Source of the DNA: Alphaproteobacteria bacterium
Lineage (GTDB): Bacteria > Pseudomonadota > Alphaproteobacteria > Rhodobacterales > Rhodobacteraceae
Direction of reading: 5' to 3'
Assembly: GCA_030426685.1 (NCBI GenBank)
Contig: JAUHYC010000010.1
Span: forward strand, 1 to 64,000
DNA length: 64,000 bases
Shown: positions 36,084 through 45,157 of the stretch, in pieces
Layout of the letters: each line of letters opens with the position of its first letter
Numbering within the stretch: the first letter of the stretch is position 1
Position numbers and translations under genes: made by a program
The notes under the pieces: generated by a model
What the model was told of the DNA's origin: nothing
Seen by the model: only the letters and a program-made list of their open reading frames with translations
The model's database searches: none

Positions 36084-37600
36084 CCGACCGAACCTTCCAG
36101 CGAGATTGCCACAAGTTGCTGCGCCTCCATGGCAAACTCCATCGGCAGAGCCTGCAACACGTCCTTGCAGAAACCGTTGACCACCAGCGCCACGGCCTCT
36201 TCCTCGTCCATCCCCCGCTGACGGCAGTAGAACAGTTGATCGTCATCCACTTTGGAGGTGGTTGCCTCATGCTCGACGCGCGAAGAGTTGTTCTTGACCT
36301 CGATATACGGAACCGTATGTGCCCCGCATTTGTCACCGATCAGCAAGCTGTCGCATTGCGTATAGTTGCGGCTATCCTTCGCTTTCGGGTGCATTGAGAC
36401 CAGCCCGCGATAGGTGTTCTGCGCTTTACCGGCGCTAATGCCTTTCGACACGATACGCGACTTGGTGTTTTTGCCCAGATGAACCATCTTCGTGCCCGTG
36501 TCGGCCTGCTGACAGTTGTTGGTGATCGCGATCGAGTAAAACTCGCCCTGGCTGTCGTTGCCGCGCAGAATGCAGGACGGGTATTTCCAGGTGACGGCCG
36601 AACCGGTCTCGACCTGGGTCCACATCACTTTGGACCGATCACCGCGGCAATCGGCACGTTTGGTCACGAAGTTGTAAATACCGCCCTTGCCGTTCTCATC
36701 CCCGGGGTACCAGTTCTGAACGGTCGAGTACTTCACCTCAGCGTCTTCCTCGACGATGATTTCGACGACAGCCGCGTGCAACTGCGCAGTATCGCGCTGC
36801 GGTGCGGTACAGCCCTCCAGATATGAGACATACGAGCCCTTGTCGGCAATAATCAGCGTGCGTTCAAACTGACCGGTGTTTTCCGCATTGATGCGGAAAT
36901 ATGTGCTCAGTTCCATCGGGCAACGCACACCGGGCGGGACATAGACAAAGGATCCGTCCGAGAACACAGCTGAATTCAGCGTGGCATAGAAGTTGTCCGA
37001 TGGAGGCACGACTGTACCAAGATACTTCTTGACCAGTTCGGGATGTTCTTTGATTGCCTCGGAGATCGAGCAGAAGATCACGCCAGCTTTTTTCAGCTCG
37101 GCCTGGAATGTTGTCCCAACCGAGACCGAGTCAAACACCGCGTCGACCGCGACCTTGCGGCCTTCCGCCGGGGCATCCTCAGCCCCTTCGACGCCTGCCA
37201 GAATCATCTGTTCTTTCAGCGGGATACCCAGCTTTTCGTAAGTCGCCAGAAGCTTTGGATCGACCTCGTCCAGAGATTTGGGCTTTTCCTCCATCGATTT
37301 CGGACGTGCATAATAATACTGGTCCTGAAAATCGATCTCGGGATAGTTGACCATCGCCCATTTGGGCTCGTCCATCTGGGTCCAGCGGTCAAACGCGGCC
37401 AGACGCCATTCGGTCATCCATACGGGTTCGTCATTCTTGCCCGAGATCAATCGCACGATGTCCGGATTCACGCCCTTCGGGGCGTATTCCATCTCGATCT
37501 CGGTCTCCCAGCCGTATTTGTAGGTTCCGACCTCGCGCACCGCATCCACGGTTTCCTGATCGACACCTTCTTTAACCTGGGTCTGGTCCAAGGCGGCCAT
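36080..37600 (-). CDS. sufB: SufB, Fe-S cluster scaffold subunit
   Basis: A 506-residue protein with the SufB beta-helix. Typical segments include [28 protein letters not shown], the conserved Cys in EGCTAPQ, and [26 protein letters not shown] at the C terminus. It accepts sulfur and builds the cluster with SufC and SufD. GGAGGG lies 6 nt before the ATG. It is 18 nt after the cysteine desulfurase gene. Confidence 0.97.
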   Translation of the reverse strand: MAALDQTQVKEGVDQETVDAVREVGTYKYGWETEIEMEYAPKGVNPDIVRLISGKNDEPVWMTEWRLAAFDRWTQMDEPKWAMVNYPEIDFQDQYYYARPKSMEEKPKSLDEVDPKLLATYEKLGIPLKEQMILAGVEGAEDAPAEGRKVAVDAVFDSVSVGTTFQAELKKAGVIFCSISEAIKEHPELVKKYLGTVVPPSDNFYATLNSAVFSDGSFVYVPPGVRCPMELSTYFRINAENTGQFERTLIIADKGSYVSYLEGCTAPQRDTAQLHAAVVEIIVEEDAEVKYSTVQNWYPGDENGKGGIYNFVTKRADCRGDRSKVMWTQVETGSAVTWKYPSCILRGNDSQGEFYSIAITNNCQQADTGTKMVHLGKNTKSRIVSKGISAGKAQNTYRGLVSMHPKAKDSRNYTQCDSLLIGDKCGAHTVPYIEVKNNSSRVEHEATTSKVDDDQLFYCRQRGMDEEEAVALVVNGFCKDVLQALPMEFAMEAQQLVAISLEGSVG

Positions 37601-37618
37601 ATGACACCCTCCGTCAAA

Positions 37619-38662
37619 TCACGCGGCACGCGCGCGATGTTTTTTCTCTTTTTCAAGCCACGCCTCAGCGAAGCGCAGCACATCTTCTTCCGTCGTTTCA
37701 GGGCCAAGCGACACGCGAACCGCGCTGGCTGCGGTCTGTTCGTCATAGCCCATGGCCGTCAGCACAGAACTGGCCCGCACCTTACCGCTGGAACAGGCCG
37801 AACCCGCACTGATCGCAAATCCCGACAAATCCATCTGCATGACCTGGGTCTCTCCCTTCCAGCCCGGCGTAGCAAAGCACAAGGTGTTGGGGAGTCGCGC
37901 CTGATCTTTCCCGACAAAAATAGTAGATTTCGTACCGGCCTCAAGGGCATTTTCTAGAATATTTCTAAGTTTCGCGACCTTCTCCCAGACGCCATCCGCC
38001 AAATCACGCGCCGCAGCTTCGGCTGCGGCCCCGAACCCTGCGATTCCAATGACATTTTCAGTACCCGAGCGGCGGCCCATCTCTTGTCCGCCACCCTTGA
38101 TCTGAGCCGGTAAATCTGTGCCGCGCTTCAACACCAACGCACCTATTCCTTTGGGACCACCCAGCTTGTGCGCCGAAATCAGCGCCATCTGTGCCCCCAT
38201 CCAGTTAAAAGCAACAGGTCGCTTGCCAAACGCCTGAGTCGCGTCAGTCACCGCCAGGCCAGATGGGATAGTCTGAATGATACCCGTCTCAGAATTAGCC
38301 AGTTGCACCGTCGCGCACGCGGGATCCGGAACTGTGACCTGCCCCTCCGCTGAAACCTGTAGATTTTCCTGTGCCCAAGCCCTTACCGCATCATGTTCAA
38401 TCGCAGAACATTGTATGTTCCGCCCCGCCAGCGCCAGCGCTGCCGCTTCGGTCGCGCCTGACGTAAACACGAGATCCGCACCGTCTGCCCCGAATGCTGT
38501 TGCAATCTGGGCGCGGGCCTTTTCAACCACCGCCTTTGCGGCCCGTCCTTCGGCATGAACCGACGATGGATTGCCCACCAGATCCATCGCCGTAATCATA
38601 GCGTCGCGGGCCTCGGGGCGTAGCGGAGTTGTGGCGTTATGGTCCAGATAAACACGTTTCAT
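37619..38662 (-). CDS. cysteine desulfurase, IscS/NifS-like
   Basis: A 347-residue class V aminotransferase. It starts MKRVYLDHNATTPLRPEARDAM, as in group I desulfurases; the PLP Lys is in SAHKLGGPKGIGAL and the catalytic Cys is in the loop SAGSACSSGKVRAS. This is a second cysteine desulfurase in the operon besides sufS. It lies 54 nt after the regulator gene and 18 nt before sufB. It is shorter than IscS (about 404 residues), nearer to NifS-like short forms. It could supply sulfur to another acceptor, such as tRNA thiolation enzymes. Confidence 0.9.
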   Translation of the reverse strand: MKRVYLDHNATTPLRPEARDAMITAMDLVGNPSSVHAEGRAAKAVVEKARAQIATAFGADGADLVFTSGATEAAALALAGRNIQCSAIEHDAVRAWAQENLQVSAEGQVTVPDPACATVQLANSETGIIQTIPSGLAVTDATQAFGKRPVAFNWMGAQMALISAHKLGGPKGIGALVLKRGTDLPAQIKGGGQEMGRRSGTENVIGIAGFGAAAEAAARDLADGVWEKVAKLRNILENALEAGTKSTIFVGKDQARLPNTLCFATPGWKGETQVMQMDLSGFAISAGSACSSGKVRASSVLTAMGYDEQTAASAVRVSLGPETTEEDVLRFAEAWLEKEKKHRARAA

Positions 38663-38716
38663 GGATGTATCTTTTTCAGCGATCTGAATACCGATGGGAA
38701 CACGCGTCTCATTTCA

Positions 38717-39175
38717 TCAATCGTCTACTAATGTAAACAGGCTCGGTACTGCAGGGCACGGTGCTAGATCGTTCCGTATGACGTCTGACAACCGTGTCTG
38801 ATGCAGGAACACATAAACATTGGCGCTCAGGCTTTCCCACAAGCGATTGGTCAGCGATTGAGCGCGACTTCCCGAAGACGCCCCCGAGGCACCCGCCCCT
38901 TTATGCATTGCATCCACTGTCTCATCGACGGCCGCCAACACTTCAACCACGCGAATGTCTGATGCTGGGCGCGCCAAACGATAGCCACCACCTGGCCCTC
39001 GAACCGAGCTGACCAAATCAGCCCGACGCAGCTTTACAAAAAGCTGCTCCAGGTAAGGCAGAGAGATATCCTGCCGCTCAGCGATTTCACCCAGCGTGAC
39101 CAGTTTGTCGGACGATTGCAGCGCGATGTCAGCCAGCGCAACCATCGCGTAGCGTCCTTTGGTCGACAGCTTCAT
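38717..39175 (-). CDS. iscR: IscR-like Rrf2-family regulator lacking the cysteine cluster
   Basis: A 152-residue Rrf2 regulator. The winged HTH (residues 1-70) matches IscR closely: MKLSTKGRYAMVALADIAL, LPYLEQLFVKLRRADLVSSVRGPGGGYRL. In IscR of enterobacteria Cys92, Cys98, Cys104 and His107 bind the [2Fe-2S] cluster; here the corresponding loop (90-108) contains only Gly, Ala, Ser and Lys and no Cys. The only Cys is residue 140. Rhodobacter sphaeroides IscR is likewise known as an unusual type with few cysteines. It heads the suf operon. Confidence 0.92.
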   Translation of the reverse strand: MKLSTKGRYAMVALADIALQSSDKLVTLGEIAERQDISLPYLEQLFVKLRRADLVSSVRGPGGGYRLARPASDIRVVEVLAAVDETVDAMHKGAGASGASSGSRAQSLTNRLWESLSANVYVFLHQTRLSDVIRNDLAPCPAVPSLFTLVDD

Positions 39176-39271
39176 AGCACCCCCTTAACGGCAAGATTTG
39201 CGCGAAAACATTGACGCCGCCGCAGCCAGTGCGTATCTCCGACTAACAGCGTTTTTCGCGACACAAATGCA

Positions 39272-39288
39272 ATTAGAACCGTTCTAAA
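39272..39288. promoter_or_regulatory. Irr/ICE-like iron palindrome between iscR and the hydrolase gene
   Basis: TTAGAA-CCG-TTCTAA is a perfect 6+3+6 inverted repeat at 39273-39287, extended by one A at the right side. It agrees with the ICE motif of the heme-responsive regulator Irr (TTTAGAA-N3-TTCTAAA) except for one edge base. It lies 97 bp before iscR and 68 bp before the divergent hydrolase, so it could control the suf operon. Assignment rests on consensus from memory. Confidence 0.65.
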
Positions 39289-39354
39289 GTGCCCGACGAT
39301 TACCGTCAAGATAATCCCGGGGCCAACGCGGTAAAAAACAGGACCAAAGCACAC

Positions 39355-40008
39355 ATGCCCGAGGTGATTTTTCCCGGCCCCGAAGGCCGCCTGGAAGGCC
39401 GCTACCACCCGCAAAAGGAAAAAGACGCGCCGATCGCCATCGTGCTGCACCCGCATCCTCAGTTCGGCGGGACCATGAACAACAAGGTGGTCTATAACCT
39501 GCATTATGCGTTCTACAACATGGGCTTCACCGTGTTGCGCTTTAACTTTCGCGGCGTAGGACGAAGCCAGGGTGAATACGATCAGGGCGTGGGTGAGCTG
39601 AGCGACGCCGCATCGGCGCTGGATTACCTCCAGTCGATGAACAACAATTCGAAGCACTGCTGGGTTGCGGGCTTTTCGTTCGGCGCATGGATCGGCATGC
39701 AGCTTCTGATGCGCCGTCCTGAGATCACAGGTTTCATCAGTGTTTCCCCACCTGCGAATATGTATGACTTCTCTTTCCTGGCGCCCTGCCCGTCTTCTGG
39801 CCTGATCATCAACGGTTCGGCCGACCGGGTTGCCCCGCCCGCCGACACGACTGCGCTGGTCAGCAAGTTGCATGAGCAAAAAGGGATCACCATCACTCAT
39901 ACCGAGGTAGAAGGCGCCGATCACTTCTTTCAGGACCGTCACATGGATACACTGATGACCAATGTAACCGATTATGTGAAACGCCGTCTGACTGAGAACA
40001 CACGCTGA
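39355..40008 (+). CDS. alpha/beta hydrolase
   Basis: A 217-residue serine hydrolase. The nucleophile Ser108 is in GFSFGAW, Asp157 in NGSADRVAPP and His190 in EGADHFF, the usual order. LHPHPQFGGTMNNKVV near residue 31 and NFRGVGRSQG near 64 place it with the small YdeN/CinA-type dienelactone-like hydrolases whose substrate is not known. The ATG at 39355 is preferred to one at 39289, which would add 22 polar residues covering the iron palindrome. It overlaps the next gene (TGATG). Confidence 0.88.
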   Translation: MPEVIFPGPEGRLEGRYHPQKEKDAPIAIVLHPHPQFGGTMNNKVVYNLHYAFYNMGFTVLRFNFRGVGRSQGEYDQGVGELSDAASALDYLQSMNNNSKHCWVAGFSFGAWIGMQLLMRRPEITGFISVSPPANMYDFSFLAPCPSSGLIINGSADRVAPPADTTALVSKLHEQKGITITHTEVEGADHFFQDRHMDTLMTNVTDYVKRRLTENTR

Positions 40009-40253
40009 TGACCGACACCATCACCAGCCTTGCCGCCCGTCTGGCTGAGGACACGATGAAGGTCATGGACGAAACCGGTGAGGACCGGTTCTTCGTCGAG
40101 GTTGGTGAAGTGCTCGGAGCAGCCTCGCAATCGCTGGAAGAGGCGTTTCTGACCGAGATTCGTGTCCGGCTGGCCGAGCGGAAAGCCCGGCAATTTGTGG
40201 TGAAGAAGCTGACAGAACACCGGTCAAAGCTGAAAGCGATCGAAAAACAATGA
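40008..40253 (+). CDS. small hypothetical protein, coupled with HD protein
   Basis: An 81-residue soluble, mostly helical protein with a charged C-terminal helix (RVRLAERKARQFVVKKLTEHRSKLKA). No signal or membrane segment is seen. Its start overlaps the hydrolase stop and its stop overlaps the start of the HD gene (ATGA), so the three are translated together. Not recognised; a role beside the tandem HD protein is inferred from coupling. Confidence 0.75.
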   Translation: MTDTITSLAARLAEDTMKVMDETGEDRFFVEVGEVLGAASQSLEEAFLTEIRVRLAERKARQFVVKKLTEHRSKLKAIEKQ

Positions 40254-41404
40254 ACGATCGCCTGTCGGCCCAGGTCGCCTTTCTGAAAAAGGCGGATGCG
40301 TTGAAACTGGTTGAGCGGGCGAATGTCCTGATTGACCAGTCTCGGCCTGAGAACTCAGCCGAACACAGCTGGCACCTGGCGCTTTGGGCCCTTGTCATGG
40401 CACCGCTGGCTAATCGCGATGTGTCGATCGACCGGGTGATCCGCATGTTGCTGCTGCATGATCTCGTCGAAATCATTGTAGGCGATCATCCCATTCACCT
40501 CAAAACTGACTGGCAGTCGCTTGCCCGTGCCGAACACGCCGCAGCTGTCGAGCTTTTCGGCCTGCTGCCTTCAGATCAGGCCGAGAGTTTTCTGGCGCTT
40601 TGGCGAGAGTTTGAGGACGACCAGACAGCCGATGCCAAATTCGCCAAGATTCTCGACCGTTGCCAACCCCTGTTTCAGGTTCTGTGCGCATCCAACCCAA
40701 GAAGCGACCATCTCGACGTCGTGCGCAGCAATCTGGAAGGCGGGCGTGCCGCGTATCTGAGCGAAGCATTTCCACTGGCCTTCGCGCACGCACAAAACCT
40801 GCTGACCGGTCAGCCTGCGGATGACAACGCGTTCACCAAACGGCTGGCATTCCTGACCGAGGCGGATCAGCTGAAATCCGTTATCCGCGCCTCGCGTTTG
40901 ATTTCGGATGCGCGTTTTGAAAACTCGGCCGAACACTCCTGGCACATCATGCTTTATTCTTGGGTGTTGGGTGAAAGCGCCGGCCCGGGCGTCCAGATTG
41001 ATCGGGTTTTACAGATGCTTCTGCTTCATGACATCGTTGAAATCGACGCCGGAGATCACCCGATCCACGGACAGGTCGACCACGCAGTACAAACCGCCAA
41101 AGAAAAGGCTGCAGCCAAACGCCTGTTTGGTCTGCTGCCCGAAGCAGAGCGATTGTTCTTTACCGCCCTCTGGGAGGAGTTCGAAGCCGCCCAATCGCCG
41201 GACGCACGGTTTGCCAAGGCTGTCGACCGGGTGCAAACGCCCATTGCCAATCTTGCCAATGGCGGGGGGTCTTGGCGCGACTACAATGTGTCCCTTGCAC
41301 AGATTGAAGCCCGCGTTCGGCCCTCGATCAAAGCCGGAGCACCATCTCTTTGGGCCTGGCTACAGCCACGGTTATTCGAACATTTCGCGACCAACCGTGT
41401 GTGA
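40250..41404 (+). CDS. tandem HD-domain phosphohydrolase (two fused YfbR/HDDC2-like domains)
   Basis: A 384-residue protein made of two copies of the same HD domain. Copy 1 has His39 (SAEHSWH), His70-Asp71 (MLLLHDLVEIIVGDHPIH) and Asp136 (AKILDR). Copy 2 repeats them exactly 190 residues later: His229, His260-Asp261 (MLLLHDIVEIDAGDHPIH) and Asp326 (AKAVDR). All metal ligands are kept in both. Single-domain members (YfbR, HDDC2) are about 190-200 residues, form dimers and are 5'-nucleotidases for deoxyribonucleotides. The fusion may be a built-in dimer. It is last of a three-gene unit and has its own terminator. Confidence 0.9.
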   Translation: MNDRLSAQVAFLKKADALKLVERANVLIDQSRPENSAEHSWHLALWALVMAPLANRDVSIDRVIRMLLLHDLVEIIVGDHPIHLKTDWQSLARAEHAAAVELFGLLPSDQAESFLALWREFEDDQTADAKFAKILDRCQPLFQVLCASNPRSDHLDVVRSNLEGGRAAYLSEAFPLAFAHAQNLLTGQPADDNAFTKRLAFLTEADQLKSVIRASRLISDARFENSAEHSWHIMLYSWVLGESAGPGVQIDRVLQMLLLHDIVEIDAGDHPIHGQVDHAVQTAKEKAAAKRLFGLLPEAERLFFTALWEEFEAAQSPDARFAKAVDRVQTPIANLANGGGSWRDYNVSLAQIEARVRPSIKAGAPSLWAWLQPRLFEHFATNRV

Positions 41405-41411
41405 AGAAAAT

Positions 41412-41439
41412 AGAAAGGGAACCCCAGGGTTCCCTTTCT
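41412..41439 (+). terminator. terminator of the HD protein gene
   Basis: A perfect 12-bp stem (AGAAAGGGAACC and its complement) with a 4-nt loop lies 8 nt after the stop. A T-rich arm gives the tail. Confidence 0.8.
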
Positions 41440-41460
41440 CCGTTCAGAATTTCGGCGGCG

Positions 41461-41592
41461 TCAAATCACTCTGGCTTCCGTAGGCTCAATGTTCTGAGCC
41501 GCGTCACTGTCGACGGACCCCCCGTCTGCAAGCCACCCGAGCGCCACTATCAATACCGAAACGATGATGACGGATTTTGCAAAAGTCGTCAC
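41461..41592 (-). CDS. possible 43-residue single-pass membrane protein
   Basis: In the 374-nt gap between the HD protein and the SMR gene, the minus strand can encode a 43-residue peptide from GTG at 41592. The start region (TTFAKSVIIVSVLIVALGWLA) is one hydrophobic helix; the tail is acidic (DSDAAQNIEPTEA). The ribosome site is weak, and no homologue is recognised. The rest of the gap (41593-41778) shows no gene. Small membrane peptides of this kind are often missed, but this may be chance. Confidence 0.3.
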   Translation of the reverse strand: MTTFAKSVIIVSVLIVALGWLADGGSVDSDAAQNIEPTEARVI

Positions 41593-41778
41593 TGTATCAA
41601 ACTCGTAAAAAGAACACTAAAAACAGCTATGTGCTAACACACCACTTAAGCATCTGAAAAGTCTGGTTTACCTGACCTTGGTTGAGACTGCCCGGATTCG
41701 TCAGACGCTCGAATTCACTTGCCCGGGCTTCGGTGATTGTGGTCAAACCTGTCGCGAGTCACCTGAAGGATATCGAAG

Positions 41779-42114
41779 TTGCCCCAAACTTATCTGATCC
41801 TATTTCTGGCAGTAATTGCCGAAACCATCGGTACAACCGCGCTGCAGGCCAGCCAGCAATTCACGCGGTTCTGGCCCTCGATCCTGGTGCTGGTGGGATA
41901 CGGCTTTGCCTTCTACCTGCTTGCCCTAACGCTGAGGGTCATGCCAGTCGGCATCGTCTATGCGATCTGGTCCGGCCTCGGGATAGCTTTGATTGCGTTG
42001 ATCGGGTTTCTGGTTTTCGGTCAGCGTCTGGATTGGCCCGCAATTCTCGGGTTGGCCATGATTTTGGGCGGCATTCTGGTCATCCACCTGTTTTCCGCCA
42101 CAGCGGGCCACTGA
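41779..42114 (+). CDS. small multidrug resistance (SMR) family transporter
   Basis: A 111-residue membrane protein with four hydrophobic helices. Glu15 in the first helix (LFLAVIAETIGTTALQ) is the proton- and drug-coupling residue of EmrE. The helix 3 motif VMPVGIVYAIWSGLGIALIALIG is typical of the QAC-efflux branch. The start is TTG at 41779 with AAGGATAT upstream; no in-frame ATG fits the helix. It works as a dimer that exchanges protons for cationic compounds. Confidence 0.88.
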   Translation: MPQTYLILFLAVIAETIGTTALQASQQFTRFWPSILVLVGYGFAFYLLALTLRVMPVGIVYAIWSGLGIALIALIGFLVFGQRLDWPAILGLAMILGGILVIHLFSATAGH

Positions 42115-42189
42115 GCGCCGGTTAGGGGTGGTATATTTTGTCGCGCCGCGTTATGCGCGCGGCAACTTCCCGTTCAAAGGCTGACCCTC

Positions 42190-44007
42190 ATGGACCTGCG
42201 CAACATCGCAATCATCGCTCACGTAGACCACGGCAAAACCACTCTGGTGGACGAGCTGCTCAAACAATCCGGTGCGTTCCGGGAAAATCAGGCCGTCGCC
42301 GAACGCGCCATGGACAGCAACGATCTGGAGCGTGAACGCGGCATCACCATTCTGGCCAAAGCAACCAGCGTCGAGTGGAAAGACACCCGTATCAACATCG
42401 TCGACACTCCAGGCCACGCCGATTTCGGCGGTGAGGTTGAGCGGATTCTGAGCATGGTGGACGGAGTTGTCCTGTTGGTCGACGCCGCAGAAGGTCCGAT
42501 GCCGCAAACCAAGTTCGTGACCTCCAAGGCGCTGGCGCTGGGTCTGCGCCCGATTGTTGTGCTGAACAAGGTCGACAAACCCGATGCGGAACCAGACCGC
42601 GCGCTGGACGAATGTTTTGATCTGTTCGCCAATCTCGGCGCGGATGATGATCAGTTGGATTTCCCGGCCATGTACGCCTCGGGCCGCTCGGGATGGGCTG
42701 ATATGGACCTGGACGGACCCCGCAAGGACCTGACAGCGCTGTTCGATCTGATCGTCGATCACGTCCCTGCCCCCAAACAGATCGAAAAGAAAGATGAGCC
42801 GTTCCGAATGCTGGCCACCACACTGGGCAGCGATGCGTTTATCGGCCGCATCCTGACCGGGCGCGTGGAAAGTGGCACGCTTAAAGCGGGAGACAGCCTC
42901 AAGGCGCTTAGCCGTGATGGTGCCTTGATCGAGAACTTCCGCGCCTCAAAGATCCTGGCCTTCCGCGGATTGGCACAACAGCCCATCGACGTGGCAGAAG
43001 CTGGTGACATCGTTACCATCGCCGGCATGAGCAAAGCCACAGTCGCAGATTCTCTCGTGGCTCCGCAGGTCAACGAAGCCCTGCCCGCGCAGCCGATTGA
43101 TCCACCGACGATCACTGTGACCTTCGGCATCAACGACTCACCCTTGGCTGGCCGTGACGGCAAAAAGGTGCAATCCCGCGTGATCCGTGACCGCCTGATG
43201 AAAGAGGCCGAATCGAATGTTGCGATCCGCATTTCCGACACGCCTGGTGGCGAAGCCTTCGAGGTCGCTGGCCGTGGCGAATTGCAGATGGGTGTTCTGA
43301 TCGAAAATATGCGCCGGGAGGGATTCGAGCTCAGCATCTCGCGCCCTCAGGTTCTGTTCCGTGAAGAAGATGGCCAGCGGCTGGAGCCAATTGAAGAAGT
43401 CACCATCGATGTGGATGACGAATTCTCGGGCGCCGTGATCGAGAAGATCACCGGAGCCCGTAAAGGCGAGTTGGCCGAGATGCGCCCTGCCGGAGCAGGC
43501 AAAACCCGCATCATCGCCCACGTTCCCTCGCGCGGGTTGATTGGCTATCATGGGGAGTTCCTGACCGATACCCGTGGCACCGGCGTTCTGAACCGCGTGT
43601 TCCACGGCTGGGCGCCTCATAAGGGGCCGATCCCTGGACGGCGTGCCGGGGTCTTGATCTCGATGGAAAACGGTCAGGCCGTGGCCTATGCCCTCTGGAA
43701 TCTGGAAGAGCGCGGGCGCATGTTTGTCGGGCCGCAAACAGATGTCTATCAGGGTATGGTGATCGGCGAACACTCGCGTGATAACGACCTCGAGGTGAAC
43801 CCGTTAAAGGGTAAAAAACTGACCAACGTGCGCGCCAGTGGTTCTGACGACGCGGTCCGCCTCACGCCACATGTTCAGTTTTCTCTGGAAGAAGCTATCG
43901 CCTACATTGACGACGATGAGTTGGTCGAAGTGACGCCTAACGTGGTTCGTCTGCGCAAACGCTATCTTGATCCTCACGAACGCAAGAGAATGTCCAAATC
44001 CGCCTGA
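42190..44007 (+). CDS. typA: ribosome-associated GTPase TypA/BipA
   Basis: A 605-residue translational GTPase. The P-loop AHVDHGKT is at residues 10-17, switch [13 protein letters not shown] follows, and G4 is [10 protein letters not shown]. The domain order is G domain, beta barrel, EF-G III and V-like domains and a C-terminal domain ending in [13 protein letters not shown], the family mark. It binds the ribosome and helps assembly and stress adaptation. Length is normal. It is followed by two hairpins. Confidence 0.97.
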   Translation: MDLRNIAIIAHVDHGKTTLVDELLKQSGAFRENQAVAERAMDSNDLERERGITILAKATSVEWKDTRINIVDTPGHADFGGEVERILSMVDGVVLLVDAAEGPMPQTKFVTSKALALGLRPIVVLNKVDKPDAEPDRALDECFDLFANLGADDDQLDFPAMYASGRSGWADMDLDGPRKDLTALFDLIVDHVPAPKQIEKKDEPFRMLATTLGSDAFIGRILTGRVESGTLKAGDSLKALSRDGALIENFRASKILAFRGLAQQPIDVAEAGDIVTIAGMSKATVADSLVAPQVNEALPAQPIDPPTITVTFGINDSPLAGRDGKKVQSRVIRDRLMKEAESNVAIRISDTPGGEAFEVAGRGELQMGVLIENMRREGFELSISRPQVLFREEDGQRLEPIEEVTIDVDDEFSGAVIEKITGARKGELAEMRPAGAGKTRIIAHVPSRGLIGYHGEFLTDTRGTGVLNRVFHGWAPHKGPIPGRRAGVLISMENGQAVAYALWNLEERGRMFVGPQTDVYQGMVIGEHSRDNDLEVNPLKGKKLTNVRASGSDDAVRLTPHVQFSLEEAIAYIDDDELVEVTPNVVRLRKRYLDPHERKRMSKSA

Positions 44008-44041
44008 TTGGGACGATGATCTAGTTCACAGATTAGAAACA

Positions 44042-44123
44042 ATGACGCAATCGTGGCATTTTTGCGTCATCCATCACTCCGATCATTTTAGGAAAGCCTG
44101 CGGAAACGTCAGGCTTTCTTTTT
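44042..44123 (+). terminator. two tandem hairpins after typA
   Basis: The first is a 9-bp stem ATGACGCAA/TTGCGTCAT (44042-44050 with 44062-44070). The second, GAAAGCCTG/CAGGCTTTC (44092-44100 with 44110-44118), is followed by a T5 tract and is a typical terminator. They lie in the 274-nt gap after typA, which contains no gene that I can support. Confidence 0.8.
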
Positions 44124-44281
44124 GTTATCTCAATGTTTTCTACTTCTAATTGATTTTTCCCCAATCCAATCTTCTTTCTTTGGCGTCAAAAAACAGGCAA
44201 AAAATTGCTGAATTTATGTTCAAAGTGTGACGTCGATTTTGTATACGGCGAACAGTTAACGAGTTCCTGAGGAGTAGCGCA

Positions 44282-45034
44282 ATGCGCACCAAGTATAGTT
44301 TTTTATCCGCAGTTTTTGTCTCCGCTGCATTGCCCATTCTTGCACCTTCGGCTGCCAGTGCGATGTGCACCGTTGCAACAGCAAAACAATCCGTCTCTTC
44401 CAACACCTTGTGTGCTTGCGATGTCGTGAGCTCCAGAATGCTCAAGTACATTCGGCGTCGTGCTGATTTCGAATCCATTCTCGAACAGACGTTGCTTGAT
44501 TGCCCCGCCTTCGCCGCAGTTCTGACCGACATTCCGACGGCATCTATCGGTTTGGCAGATCAACGTTCCGGCGATGGCTCTGACGATGAAAAACGTCCAG
44601 GCAATGACGGTCCCAATGATGATAACTCCCCTGATGGTGACGACGATCCAAATGAAGACGACGATCCCAAAAATGAAGACCAACCTGAGGATGATAATCC
44701 AAGTGATGACGATCCAAAGGATCCGAGAAGGGAGTCCGCCAAAAACAAGCGGGAAAAAGCCAAAGAGTTGATTGAAGCGGCCAGGGAGCATCGCGCTAAT
44801 GCCCAAGAGGCACGGTCGTATGATCCCGAACGAGCTGAGCACCACAGAACCGCAGCACGAAAACTGAGAGAACAAGCCCGAATCCTGCGTGAAGGTGCTC
44901 GCGCGTTGCTCGCAGAACTAAGAAGAGAGCGCCGCGCAACCCCGGCCCCCACAAATACCGCGATGTCCAATGTTCAGAAACAAGCGAAAGAAAGGCAGAT
45001 CGCCCGCTTGAAAGAAGACGAATTTGGCAACTAA
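44282..45034 (+). CDS. secreted Asp-rich hypothetical protein
   Basis: A 250-residue exported protein, not recognised. The signal peptide covers residues 1-27 (MRTKYSFLSAVFVSAALPIL then APSAASA). A short folded part with four Cys (29, 44, 46, 74) follows, then a 50-residue acidic tract (97-147) with repeated DDDPN, DDDPK, EDQP, DDNPS, DDDPK units, then a strongly basic helical region (150-219). The acidic tract resembles calcium-binding or disordered linkers. Its codon use looks more AT-rich than that of typA. GAGGAG precedes the ATG. The function is unknown. Confidence 0.75.
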   Translation: MRTKYSFLSAVFVSAALPILAPSAASAMCTVATAKQSVSSNTLCACDVVSSRMLKYIRRRADFESILEQTLLDCPAFAAVLTDIPTASIGLADQRSGDGSDDEKRPGNDGPNDDNSPDGDDDPNEDDDPKNEDQPEDDNPSDDDPKDPRRESAKNKREKAKELIEAAREHRANAQEARSYDPERAEHHRTAARKLREQARILREGARALLAELRRERRATPAPTNTAMSNVQKQAKERQIARLKEDEFGN

Positions 45035-45075
45035 GAGCTTGAAGATCAGCATCTGAATTCAATCCAATAACCAAG

Positions 45076-45106
45076 AACGGGCGATGTGCATATGCACACG
45101 CCCGTT
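45076..45106. terminator. bidirectional terminator after the Asp-rich protein gene
   Basis: An 8-bp stem AACGGGCG/CGCCCGTT (45076-45083 with 45099-45106) encloses TGTGCATATGCACA, itself a palindrome, so a long hairpin with a single mismatch forms. It lies in the 123-nt convergent gap. Confidence 0.75.
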
Positions 45107-45157
45107 GTCATTTCTCAGAAAACTATCGCTGTCAGGGCCGACTAGCCCATCAGGACG

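Noticed and set aside
39172-39942. A 256-residue minus-strand frame opposite the hydrolase gene
   Set aside because: The plus-strand frame has the hydrolase catalytic triad; the minus frame has none and overlaps iscR by its last bases only.
44570-44720. Direct repeats that might be a CRISPR or tandem repeat array
   Set aside because: The units are short, imperfect and in frame within the Asp-rich protein; they reflect its DDDP repeats and have no spacers.
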